Positions 16,318 to 25,200 of a DNA stretch of 64,000 bases are shown here, piece after piece. The notes beneath the pieces are model-generated. The model was not told where the DNA came from. It was given only the letters and a program-made list of their open reading frames with translations, and did no database searches. The translations under genes and the position numbers were made by a program. The DNA comes from Sphingomonas profundi (GTDB lineage: Bacteria; Pseudomonadota; Alphaproteobacteria; Sphingomonadales; Sphingomonadaceae): assembly GCF_009739515.1 (NCBI RefSeq), contig NZ_CP046535.1:1054001-1118000 (forward strand). The letters run 5' to 3'. The number at the start of each line of letters is the position of its first letter. Position 1 is the first letter of the stretch.

Positions 16318-17490
16318 CTATAGCACTTGTCCGGCGCTCCATCCACTGGCCCACGCCCACTGGAAATTGTAGCCGCCGAGCCAGCCCGTCACGTCCACCG
16401 CCTCGCCGACGAAGTGCAGGCCGGGCACGGCCTTCGCCGCCATCGTCCTCTGGTCCAGTCCGGCCGTGTCGATGCCGCCGACGGTGACTTCGGCCTTGGC
16501 GAACCCTTCCGTGCCGGTCGGCGCGAACGGCCACGCGTTGAGCCGCGCGCCGAGAGCCGCGAGCGCCTTGTCCGCCATGTTGGCGAGTTCGCCCGGAGGC
16601 GCGATCGCCTCGGCAAGGCGGGCGGGCAGCATCTCGGCCAGCAGCGTGCGGGCCTGCGCGCGCGGCCGGGCGCGCTTGGCGGCGAGCAGGGCGGCGGCGG
16701 CATCCTCGCCGGGCCGGAGATCTAGCGCGATCGGCTGGCCATGCCGCCAGTAGGACGAGACCTGGAGGATCGCCGGGCCGGAAAGGCCGCGATGGGTGAA
16801 CAGCGCCGCCTCGGCAAAGGCGGCGCGGCCGCACCGCGCGACCGCCGGCAGCGATACGCCGGAGAGCGCGCGGAACGCCATGTCCGGCTCGCCCAGGGTC
16901 AGCGGCACCAGCGCCGGGCGCGGCTCCACCACCTTCAGGCCGAAGCGGCGGGCGACATCGTAGGCGAAGCCGGTTGCGCCCATCTTCGGGATGGAAGGGC
17001 CGCCCGTGGCGATCACCAGCGACGGCGCGGTGACGGTGCCTTGCGCCGTGACGACGCGGAAATGATCCGCCCTGTCGATCGCCGCGACCGCGTGGCCGCA
17101 GCGTATCTCCACCCCGCCGACCTCGCACTCGCCCACCAGCATCGCCACGATCTGGCGGGCCGATCCGTCGCAGAACAGCTGGCCCAGCGTCTTCTCGTGC
17201 CAGGCGATGCCGTGACGATCGACCATCGCGACGAACTCCGCCGGCGGATAGCGGCCGAGCGCGGAGCGGGCGAAGTGCGGGTTGGCCGAGAGAAAGCGAT
17301 CGGGCGCGGTGCCGAGGTTGGTGAAGTTGCACCGCCCGCCGCCGGAGATGAGGATCTTCTTGCCCGGCTTCTCGGCATGATCGATCACCACTACCCGCCG
17401 CCCGCGCTGCCCGGCGGTGAGCGCCGCCATCAGCCCGGCGGCGCCGGCGCCGATGACGATCGCGTCGTGGGTGGGGTTCGCCGACACCAT
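16318..17490 (-). CDS. NAD(P)/FAD-dependent oxidoreductase, HI0933/BaiN-like
   Basis: A 390-residue flavoprotein of the HI0933 (YhiN/BaiN) family. It has the dinucleotide-binding AIVIGAGAAGLMAALTAG (about residues 10-27), the family signature GKKILISGGGRCNFTN, LVIATGG, and a C-terminal EAVDVTGWLGGYNFQWAWASG that closes the FAD site. Members reduce flavins or unsaturated steroids in some bacteria; the substrate here is unknown. It is a single gene between the helicase and tyrS, all on the minus strand. Confidence 0.92.
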   Translation of the reverse strand: MVSANPTHDAIVIGAGAAGLMAALTAGQRGRRVVVIDHAEKPGKKILISGGGRCNFTNLGTAPDRFLSANPHFARSALGRYPPAEFVAMVDRHGIAWHEKTLGQLFCDGSARQIVAMLVGECEVGGVEIRCGHAVAAIDRADHFRVVTAQGTVTAPSLVIATGGPSIPKMGATGFAYDVARRFGLKVVEPRPALVPLTLGEPDMAFRALSGVSLPAVARCGRAAFAEAALFTHRGLSGPAILQVSSYWRHGQPIALDLRPGEDAAAALLAAKRARPRAQARTLLAEMLPARLAEAIAPPGELANMADKALAALGARLNAWPFAPTGTEGFAKAEVTVGGIDTAGLDQRTMAAKAVPGLHFVGEAVDVTGWLGGYNFQWAWASGWSAGQVL

Positions 17491-17544
17491 ATCGTTCCGC
17501 TCAGTCCCTCGTCGGGATGAGCGGCGGACGAGCGGACGTCCCCC

Positions 17545-18771
17545 TCACCGCGTCAGCAGGCCATGCTTCTTCTTGCCGAGGCTGATCTTCACCGGCGCGT
17601 CCTCTAGCCGCACCTCGAAGGCGGGATCGGCGATCACCACGTCGTTCAGGCGCACCGCGCCCTCGCCGATCTTGCGCCGCGCCTCGCCGTTGGAGGCGGC
17701 GAAGCCCAGCACGGTGAGCGCGGCGATGATGCCGATCCGCCCCTCCTCGATGCGCAGCGACGGCAGCGCGCCGCCGGCCGATCCCTCCTCGAACAGGCGC
17801 CGCGCGGTCTCGGCCGCCTCGTCGGCGGCGGCGCGGCCGCGGCAGAGCGCCGTCGCCTCGTTCGCCAGCACCTTCTTCGCCTCGTTGATGCCGGCGCCCT
17901 CGGCCGCTTCCAGCCGGGCGATCTCCTCCAGCGGCAGATCGGTGAACAGGCGGAGGAAGCGGCCGACGTCGCGATCGTCGGTGTTCCGCCAGAACTGCCA
18001 ATAGTCATAAGCCGGCAGCGCATCCTCGTTCAGCCAGACGGCGCCGGACATCGTCTTGCCCATCTTGCCGCCGTCCGCTGTGGTGATGAGCGGGGTGGTG
18101 ATGCCGAACACCTCCGTGCCATCCATCCGCCGGGCGAGCTCGACGCCGTTGACGATGTTGCCCCACTGATCCGATCCGCCCATCTGCAGCCGGCAGCCGG
18201 CCCGGCGCGACAGCTCAAGGAAATCATAGGCCTGGAGGATCATGTAGTTGAACTCGAGGAAGCTCAGCGACTGCTCGCGATCGAGCCGCAGCTTGACCGA
18301 ATCGAAGCTCAGCATCCGGTTGATCGAGAAATGCTGGCCCACGTCGCGCAGGAACGGGATATATTCCAGCCGGTCGAGCCAGTCGGCATTGTCGACCATC
18401 ACCGCGTCGGTCGGCCCGTCTCCGAACGTCAGGAAGCGGGCGAAGACCCGGCGGATCGAGGCGGCGTTGGCGGCGATCGTCTCCTCCGTCAGCAGCTTGC
18501 GCGCCTCGTCCTTGAAGCTCGGGTCGCCGATCTTGCCGGTGCCGCCGCCCATCAGCACGATTGGCTTGTGGCCGGCCTGCTGAAGCCGCCGCAGCAGCAT
18601 GATCTGCACGAGGCTGCCGACGTGCAGCGACGGCGCCGTCGGATCGAAGCCGATATAGCCGGGCACGACGGTCCGCCCCGCCAGCGCGTCGAGCGCGGTG
18701 GCGTCGGTGATCTGGTGGATGTAACCCCGGCTGTCGAGCAGGCGCAGAAGATCGGAAGCGTGTTCGGTCAT
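17545..18771 (-). CDS. tyrS: Tyrosyl-tRNA synthetase
   Basis: Charges tRNA-Tyr with tyrosine. The 408-residue class I synthetase has HVGS in place of HIGH ([14 protein letters not shown]), GGSDQWGNI, and KMGKT as the KMSKS loop. A C-terminal S4-type RNA-binding domain follows ([16 protein letters not shown]). The ATG at 18771 gives [12 protein letters not shown]. The frame stays open upstream, but that region is antisense to anmK and is not conserved. The 66-bp divergent spacer to anmK carries both start regions. Confidence 0.97.
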   Translation of the reverse strand: MTEHASDLLRLLDSRGYIHQITDATALDALAGRTVVPGYIGFDPTAPSLHVGSLVQIMLLRRLQQAGHKPIVLMGGGTGKIGDPSFKDEARKLLTEETIAANAASIRRVFARFLTFGDGPTDAVMVDNADWLDRLEYIPFLRDVGQHFSINRMLSFDSVKLRLDREQSLSFLEFNYMILQAYDFLELSRRAGCRLQMGGSDQWGNIVNGVELARRMDGTEVFGITTPLITTADGGKMGKTMSGAVWLNEDALPAYDYWQFWRNTDDRDVGRFLRLFTDLPLEEIARLEAAEGAGINEAKKVLANEATALCRGRAAADEAAETARRLFEEGSAGGALPSLRIEEGRIGIIAALTVLGFAASNGEARRKIGEGAVRLNDVVIADPAFEVRLEDAPVKISLGKKKHGLLTR

Positions 18772-18837
18772 GGCGCGGGGGCGCCTAGCATGGGGGACGT
18801 ATGTTGAACAGGCTCGGGCATTGAACAGGCGGGGCCG

Positions 18838-19938
18838 GTGAGCGGCGGGCCGCTGCTGGCGGTGGGCCTGATGTCCGGCACGTCGCTGGACGGCATCGAC
18901 GCGGCGCTGATCGAGACGGACGGCGAGGGGCTGGCGCGGCCGATCGCCTTTCGCGGCGAGGCCTATTCCGAGCAGGCGCGGCGCACGCTGCGCGAGGCGA
19001 CGGCGCTGGCCCTGGCCTTCGATCATCCCCGCCCCAATCCGGAGATCGCCGCCGCCGCCGAGCTGGTGACGCGCAGCCACATCCTGGCGGTGCGCAAGCT
19101 GCTGGTGGATGCGCGCGTCTCCCCCAACGACGTGGACGTGATCGGCTTCCACGGACAGACGATCGCCCACCGCCCGGCACGCGGCTGGACGTGGCAGATC
19201 GGCGACGGCGCCGCGATGGCGCGGGCGCTGGGCATCGCCGTGGTGAGCGACTTCCGCGCGGCCGACGTGGCGGCGGGCGGGCAGGGCGCGCCGCTGCTGC
19301 CGGTCTACCATCGCGCGCTGGCGGCCGATCTGGCGAAGCCGGTGGCGGTGCTGAACCTGGGTGGCGTGGGCAACCTCACCTATATCGGTGCGGACGACGC
19401 GCTGATCGCCTTCGATACCGGGCCGGCCAATGCCCTGATCGACGACTGGATGCTGGCCGAGACGGGGCGCCGCTACGACGAGGGCGGCGCCTTTGCCGCC
19501 ACGGGCCGGGTGGACGAGACCGTGCTGACGGCGATGCTGGACAATGACTGGTTCGATCAGCCGCCGCCCAAGTCCCTCGATCGCGCCGACTTCACGATCC
19601 AGCCGGCGCGCGGCCTTTCCGCGGCCGACGGGGCGACGACGCTGACGGCGTTCACCGCCATCTCCGCCTCCTACGGGCTGCGGCTGCTGCCGGCGCGGCC
19701 GGGGCGGCTGATCGTCGCGGGCGGCGGGCGGCACAATGCGACCCTGATGGCGATGCTGGCGGAGGCGTGCGGCATCGTGCCCGAACCGATCGAGGCGCTC
19801 GGCTGGAATGGCGATGCGACCGAGGCGGAAGGCTTCGCCTATATGGCGGCGAGGCACCTGCGCGGGCTGCCGATCAGCTTTCCCGGAACGACCGGCGTCG
19901 CGACGGCCATGACCGGCGGCGTGCTGAGCAGGAGCTAG
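18838..19938 (+). CDS. anmK: Anhydro-N-acetylmuramic acid kinase
   Basis: Phosphorylates and opens 1,6-anhydro-N-acetylmuramic acid during peptidoglycan recycling. The 366-residue protein has the N-terminal [17 protein letters not shown] signature, the [11 protein letters not shown] motif, the [11 protein letters not shown] phosphate loop, the [10 protein letters not shown] segment and the C-terminal [21 protein letters not shown] block. The start is GTG at 18838, seven residues upstream of the conserved region; no ATG fits. It is a common neighbour of tyrS in alphaproteobacteria. Confidence 0.96.
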   Translation: MSGGPLLAVGLMSGTSLDGIDAALIETDGEGLARPIAFRGEAYSEQARRTLREATALALAFDHPRPNPEIAAAAELVTRSHILAVRKLLVDARVSPNDVDVIGFHGQTIAHRPARGWTWQIGDGAAMARALGIAVVSDFRAADVAAGGQGAPLLPVYHRALAADLAKPVAVLNLGGVGNLTYIGADDALIAFDTGPANALIDDWMLAETGRRYDEGGAFAATGRVDETVLTAMLDNDWFDQPPPKSLDRADFTIQPARGLSAADGATTLTAFTAISASYGLRLLPARPGRLIVAGGGRHNATLMAMLAEACGIVPEPIEALGWNGDATEAEGFAYMAARHLRGLPISFPGTTGVATAMTGGVLSRS

Positions 19939-20073
19939 GGGCCGGCGTCGCTTGCGTGTCGCTACGACCAATCGCCAGCTTGCCGCATCGCCGCTCATAC
20001 ATTTTTAACCCGATTCGGTGCAAAGTTGTTCAGATCAGCGGCAGGCCGGCGTCAGGGCGGCAGGAGTCTGGCT

Positions 20074-20400
20074 ATGAGCTTCAAGGCGAGGAATTTCCAT
20101 TGCGAGGTCGTGCGGCAGCCGCCCCGCGACATCACGGAGCAGGATCTTCCGCCCCGGTTCAACCGCCGCTGGACGTCGGCGATGAAGGCCGCCGTTGTGG
20201 CCGCGATCGACGGCGATCTCCTTGACGTGCGCGAGGCCTGCCGACGCTACAATCTGGACGAGGAAGAGATCGCCCTCTGGCGTGGCATGCTCGGCCAGGA
20301 CGCTGCGCCGGTCGCGGCGTCGCGGCCGATCCGCCAGATCGATCACGGCTACGGGCGCGCCAGCGGCACTCTGGGCGATCTGGTCGACATCCGGATCTGA
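20074..20400 (+). CDS. SciP-like DUF1153 protein, copy 1
   Basis: A 108-residue helix-turn-helix protein of the DUF1153 family, whose founding member SciP inhibits CtrA-driven transcription in Caulobacter. It keeps the family pattern: DITEQDLPPRFNRRWTSAMK, then VVAAIDGDLLDVREACRRYNLDEEEIALWRGML. The C-terminal tail after residue 78 does not match SciP. A CAGGAG site at 20061-20066 supports the ATG at 20074. It is divergent in sequence from the copy 217 bp downstream, so it is not a recent duplication. Binding to CtrA or DNA is inferred from the family only. Confidence 0.86.
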   Translation: MSFKARNFHCEVVRQPPRDITEQDLPPRFNRRWTSAMKAAVVAAIDGDLLDVREACRRYNLDEEEIALWRGMLGQDAAPVAASRPIRQIDHGYGRASGTLGDLVDIRI

Positions 20401-20517
20401 ACCGCGCCGGCCATCCGCCGAACCATCAACAATCGTGCGCCCGTGGGAGACCACAGGGCCGATGACGCGCGTCTAACGCATTTAAATATAACGACACTTC
20501 CCGTCAGCCACCGCGAG

Positions 20518-20532
20518 TTAACGCACGCTTAG
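20518..20532. promoter_or_regulatory. CtrA-like box upstream of SciP-like copy 2
   Basis: TTAA-N7-TTAG (TTAACGCACGCTTAG), one base off the CtrA consensus TTAA-N7-TTAA, 85 bp before the start at 20617. In Caulobacter sciP itself is a CtrA target, so the location is meaningful, but a single match this short can occur by chance. Confidence 0.45.
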
Positions 20533-20616
20533 GCACGTCCGACCAGAGTTGCTTAGCGATATAGGAGGATGACGAGACAGGTAACGACGGACCGAGGCTG
20601 AACTTTAGGAAGCAAG

Positions 20617-20922
20617 ATGACACATTCGATGGTGAGCTATCCGGTGGAGGTCGCCTCCACCCTCTGCGGCGATCTGACCGAGGCCGATCTGCCGCCGAGC
20701 TACAACCGGCGCTGGTCGCCGATCATGAAGGCGCGGGTGGTCGCGGCGATCGAGTGCGGGCTGCTCAGCGCGCAGGATGCCGGCGAGCGCTACAATCTGG
20801 GGCAGGAGGAATTGCTGAGCTGGCAGCGCGGCCTGCTCCACTCCGGTCTCGAAGGGCTGACCCATGCCGGGCAGGTGCGGGTCTACAAGAGCGTCTATCA
20901 GGGCGAGCACGCCCCGGCCTGA
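20617..20922 (+). CDS. SciP-like DUF1153 protein, copy 2
   Basis: A 101-residue DUF1153 protein, closer to classical SciP than copy 1: DLTEADLPPSYNRRW, then KARVVAAIECGLLSAQDAGERYNL, then EELLSWQRGLLHSGLEGL, which lines up through SciP's conserved ..EEFLSWQ..HGL.GL segment. It probably interacts with CtrA or its target promoters to shape cell-cycle transcription; this is inference. A CtrA-like box lies 85 bp upstream. Downstream is a long hairpin at 20949-20986. Confidence 0.88.
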   Translation: MTHSMVSYPVEVASTLCGDLTEADLPPSYNRRWSPIMKARVVAAIECGLLSAQDAGERYNLGQEELLSWQRGLLHSGLEGLTHAGQVRVYKSVYQGEHAPA

Positions 20923-20948
20923 CACGTTCGGCCACTGACGATCCATGC

Positions 20949-20986
20949 ATCGGCGCGCGCTCCCATCCTCGGGGGTGCGCGCCGAT
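20949..20986 (+). terminator. Hairpin after the SciP-like gene pair
   Basis: A 10-bp perfect stem ATCGGCGCGC/GCGCGCCGAT with an 18-nt loop, 27 bp after the stop at 20922. There is no U-run, so it may be a weak or factor-dependent terminator. Confidence 0.4.
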
Positions 20987-21034
20987 CCGCGTTCGGTCAG
21001 CCGCGTTCGGTGGCTGTCGCGATACCGCTGTCCG

Positions 21035-21217
21035 TCAGCACGCGGCCATGTCGTGCGACGAAGTCTCCATCAGCAGCTTAAGCAGCGCCTCCGCCTCATG
21101 ATCGGGCGAGCTGGCGAGTGCGGGACGGAAAGCCTGGCGCAGGTTGCGCCCGACCTCGAAGAACGAATCCGGCTTGTCGAGCCACAGCGCCGGCGGAACC
21201 TGCATCATCTTGGACAT
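21035..21217 (-). CDS. Small protein, 60 aa, unknown function
   Basis: Codon third positions are strongly GC-biased in this frame and the amino-acid mix is balanced, so it looks like a real gene rather than a shadow. The core VGRNLRQAFRPALASSPDH is followed by EAEALLKLL. This faintly recalls the hydrophobic-basic helices of NepR anti-sigma factors (GRxLR..F..LLxLL), but no ecfG or phyR gene is nearby and the match is too weak to name. It is convergent with the SciP-like genes. The ATG at 21217 has only a weak ribosome-binding site. Confidence 0.55.
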   Translation of the reverse strand: MSKMMQVPPALWLDKPDSFFEVGRNLRQAFRPALASSPDHEAEALLKLLMETSSHDMAAC

Positions 21218-21343
21218 GCGACCTGACCCTGTTTTCTTGATGAATCCGCATGTGATGCAGCCAGGTAAACAAAAGATTTCACATACTGGGGCGGGCTGGC
21301 CGATCAGACCAAAGTCTAGCCCGACTCGCGGTGGCCGGACGCG

Positions 21344-22249
21344 TCAGGCGCGCTCCGCCGCAAGCCCGGCGAGATGATCGATCGCGCAGGCGATCTCGCG
21401 ATCGTCGGGCCAGGCGGCCTGCCCCTCGGCCAACATGGCGGCGGCATCCTCCAGCCGGCCGAGCCGCGTCAGATAGCGCGCCTGCCGCGTCCAGAAGCCC
21501 GCCTCATGCTCCGCCGCCGACGAGACCGCGCGCGCCTCGGCCAGCGACTGCTCGATGCCGCCGGTCGTCAGGTTCGATCGGCGCGATCGCGTCCGCTTGT
21601 GGATGCTCAGGATGTTGTGGCGGAAGCGGACTTCGTGGATCGCGTTTCGGAACGGCGGCGGCACCTCCCGCCCGGCGGGCAGCTCCGCCTCGTTGGCGTG
21701 GTCGAACAGCTCCCGCGCCAGGTTCGCCGTGGTCGGGGCGGTGGTGTCGAGCCCGCCGCCATAGGCGTGGAGATAGCTGGTCTGCGTGTCCTCGATCACG
21801 TAGCGGCCGTCTTCGTTCAGATAGGGGAACAGGCCGATCAGGGACGCGCGCACGTCCGCGTTGCGGTGGCTGCCATCGTCGATGATCACGTCGAACGGGC
21901 CGTAGGTCTCGCCGATGTGCCGGAGATGGTCCTCGTTCGTCTGGTCGGCGCGGACGAACATGGTGTCGGGCGGGAACTGGAAGGTCTTCGCCTCGATATC
22001 CATCAGCGTGATCGCCCAGCCGGGCAGCAGCCATCGCCACACCTGCGCCGATGCCCCGCCCGAACGCGGATCGCCATAGCCGCCGACGCCGATCTCCAGC
22101 AGGCGCGGGGCGGATGCCCGCACGCCGCAGAACAGCTCCGCGTAGAAGCCGGCATAATCGTGATCGATCACCTTGTCGCAATCCACCCGCAGCGCCTCGC
22201 GGGTGAAATCCTCGACGAAGCGGGCGATCCGATCGGCGCCGTCAGCCAA
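21344..22249 (-). CDS. Class I SAM-dependent methyltransferase, sugar O-methyltransferase-like
   Basis: A 301-residue protein. Motif I is LLEIGVGGYGDPRSGGAS (about residues 49-66), a pattern seen in macrolide-sugar O-methyltransferases of the MycE type. IIDDGSHRNADVRASL supplies the acidic metal/catalytic region, and YVIEDTQTSYL follows. The last about 70 residues look like a helical TPR-type tail. It ends the minus-strand pair with the large glycosyltransferase (6-bp gap), so it probably methylates a sugar in the same surface glycan. The substrate is inferred from context. Confidence 0.85.
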   Translation of the reverse strand: MADGADRIARFVEDFTREALRVDCDKVIDHDYAGFYAELFCGVRASAPRLLEIGVGGYGDPRSGGASAQVWRWLLPGWAITLMDIEAKTFQFPPDTMFVRADQTNEDHLRHIGETYGPFDVIIDDGSHRNADVRASLIGLFPYLNEDGRYVIEDTQTSYLHAYGGGLDTTAPTTANLARELFDHANEAELPAGREVPPPFRNAIHEVRFRHNILSIHKRTRSRRSNLTTGGIEQSLAEARAVSSAAEHEAGFWTRQARYLTRLGRLEDAAAMLAEGQAAWPDDREIACAIDHLAGLAAERA

Positions 22250-22255
22250 GGTCGA

Positions 22256-25200
22256 TCATCCCGCCAGCCGGGCCAGCGCTTCCTGCTGCTGGTGCACGAT
22301 CGTCGGCCGCACCCGCCCGCGCCGGCTGCCGGCCATGCGGTTCTCGTGCGCGGTCGTCAGCAGATCGAAGATGCGGTCGGCGCTGGTCTCGGCATCGAAG
22401 CGGCGGGCGACGTTCCGCCGCGCCACCGCGATCGCACGGCCGCGCGCCTCCGGATCGGCGCGGAAGCGGCGGAGCGCGGCCACGGCGCCGGCGGCCGATT
22501 TGAAGAACAGCTCCTCGGACACCAGAGCCGCGCCCTCGTCGTTCCAGTCGCTGATGACGAGCCCGCCGGACATCACGACATCGAGCACGCGGTTGGAGAG
22601 GATGTTCGCCTCCGCCATGTCCGCCCAGTGATCGTTCAACACCGCGAAGGCCTTGCCGTACAGGTGCGGCAGGGCGGCATTGTCGATATAGTCGCCCAGC
22701 ACCATGTCCATCGGCACATACTGATCCCAGCCGGCACCGATCACCTTTATCGGCAGCGACTGCGCGATGTCGATGATGAACTTGCGTACCTTGCCGCGGG
22801 TGTTGCCGACGAACACGATATCCTCGGCGGAGACCTTCTCCAGCAGCGCGGCCGATGCGGGATCGATCCCGGCGGTCTCCGTCGCCTCGGCATCGAAGAT
22901 CGAGAATTGCCGCGCCACGGTGGCGGCCGTGGCCGCGCCCCGGTGCCGATCGGCCAAGGCCTGCGAGGCGAAGGCGACACCGTCATAGAGCGACACCTCC
23001 TCGCCGGAGACGGCATCGGGGTGGCTGATGACCCAGCCGAGCGTCAGCTCGTCGCCGCGCGGGGTGTAGCGGCTGAGGCCGCGCATCACGAGCGCCGCGT
23101 CGAAATGCTCGGGCGGGTTCCACTCCTCGATGCACTGGACCTGCACGTAGAGGCCGCGGCGGCGCAGCGCGCCCGCCAGCGCCTCGGCCAGGTGCGTGTC
23201 GCCCCAGGCATGGGCTTCCGCCCGCAGCGGCGCGCCGATCTTGATCGCCACCGAGCGGACGGACTGGCTCGCCTCAAGCAAGGCCGTCGCGACCGTCTCG
23301 GCGCGGTGGCGGTACTGGTGGCCATCCTCGACCAGCGAAGCGAGGCGGGCGACCAGCGTGATGCGGTCCTCCTCCCGATCGAGGAAATGGCCGACGAGAT
23401 CGCGCAAATCCTTCTCCGTCCGCCAGACCGGCAGCAGACCCTGAAAGTCCGTCTCCGAACTCTCGGACGAGTTTGTCAGCGGCAGGCAGCCGGCGGCGAT
23501 CGCATCGAACACGCGGCTGTTGGTGCCGCCCCAGTGCGCGGCGGATTCGTGCGCCTGATCGATCACGATGCGCGCGTTGGCGTAGAGGTTCCGCATCTCG
23601 GCATAGGGGAAGAAGCCGCGCCACATCGGCCTGGCGGCGGGCACCTTGTCCCAGCCGTGGCCGTAGATCGCCACCTTGTCATGCCACGCCGGATCATCGA
23701 ACGCGGCGAGGAAGGATCGCGCCACCCCGCTGTGGCTGCCGTTGAACATCACGTCCGTCGTCCGCTCGGCGGCCGGGTTGCCGGAGCGCATCTCTTCCAG
23801 GTTGGTCGCGATCGGCACGTGCAGCGCCTTGATGCCGTGCGTGCGCTCCAGCTCACGGCAGAAGGCCAGGGACGAGCACCAGACCATGTGATAGCAGGTC
23901 AATTCGCCCGTCTGCACCCACGCCTCGAAATTGTTGCGTAGCCAAGCGATCTTCATCAGGTTCGGGCGATCCGACTGCACCTGGCTGATGCGATATTCGT
24001 GCAGCATGTTGACGATGTGGGTCAGCCCGCGCGCATCGTGCCAGTTCACGTCCGGCTGGACGAACTCCACCTCCACGCCAAATTGCGCGGCCAGCGCGCC
24101 GCCGATCTCGGCCGCGGTGAAATATTCGCCGGTGCGCGCCACCGGGCCGGATTCGACGACAACGAAGCCGATCCGCGCCCGCTCGGACGCCCAGCGCCGA
24201 TCCGGATCGATCAGGCCGCGGGCGTGCCGCTTGCGCATCTGGTAGCCCAGCCGATCGCGCAGCACCCGGCTGTTCTGGTGGACGCGCTTCATGCCCTCCG
24301 CCCCGCGAACCGACAGGCGCAGCCAGCCGCGGTGGTGCAGCGCCGCGACATTGTTCAGGCAGACGACCTTCTTGCCGAGATCGGCCAGCACCGCCTCGCC
24401 CAGTTCCACATCCTCGCCGCCGTAGAAATAGCTCTCCTCAAGCCCGCCGATGGCGAGATATTCCGCGCGCCGCATCATCGCGCAGGCGCCGGTGACGCTG
24501 TAGGTCGGCAGCTCCGCCACCTGATCGGCGATGTAGCCGGACTGGCTCGTCTCATAGGCATCGACGAAGCCGGCGGCGGAGAGGCCCAGCTGGATGCCGA
24601 GATGGTGGACGCTGGCCTTGGTCAGATCGCCGCGATCGCGCGCCTCCAGCAGCTTGCAGCCGACGAGGCCGACATCCTCATGCTCCTCCAGGTAGCGCAG
24701 CATCTTGCCGATCACATCCTCGATGAGGATGATGTCGTTGTTGAGCAGCAGGACGTATTCGCTGTCGCTGAAGCGATCGATCGCCCAGTTGTTGGCGAAG
24801 GAGAAGGAGTTGTTGCCCTCGACATAGTGGTAGTCGATCGTCAGCTTGGATTTCCAGCGCCGGATCATCGCCTCCGTGCCGTCGGTGGACTGGTGATCGA
24901 CGATCACGATGTCGATCAGGCCGGCGGGCGTATACTTCCAGATCGAGGCGAGGCACTCGTCCAGCACCTGCCCGCCGTTGCGCGTGAGGATCACCACCGT
25001 CACCCGCTTGCGCACGGCGGCGGCGCCCGGCGCCAGGTTGACCCCGCGCGCCACGCTCAGCCGGTCGGCGACGCTGGGTGCGAGCATCGGGCGAACGATG
25101 CGGCTCTTGCGCAAGGTGAAGGCGAAGGGCGATTTCGGCACCGGCAAGCCGGTCAACTGATCGCGCAGCACGATCGTATGCTCGCAGCCGTCGCGATACT

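Noticed and set aside
17545..19998. N-terminal extension of TyrS upstream of 18771
   Set aside because: The extra region is antisense to anmK and shows no synthetase similarity; the ATG at 18771 gives the normal family length.
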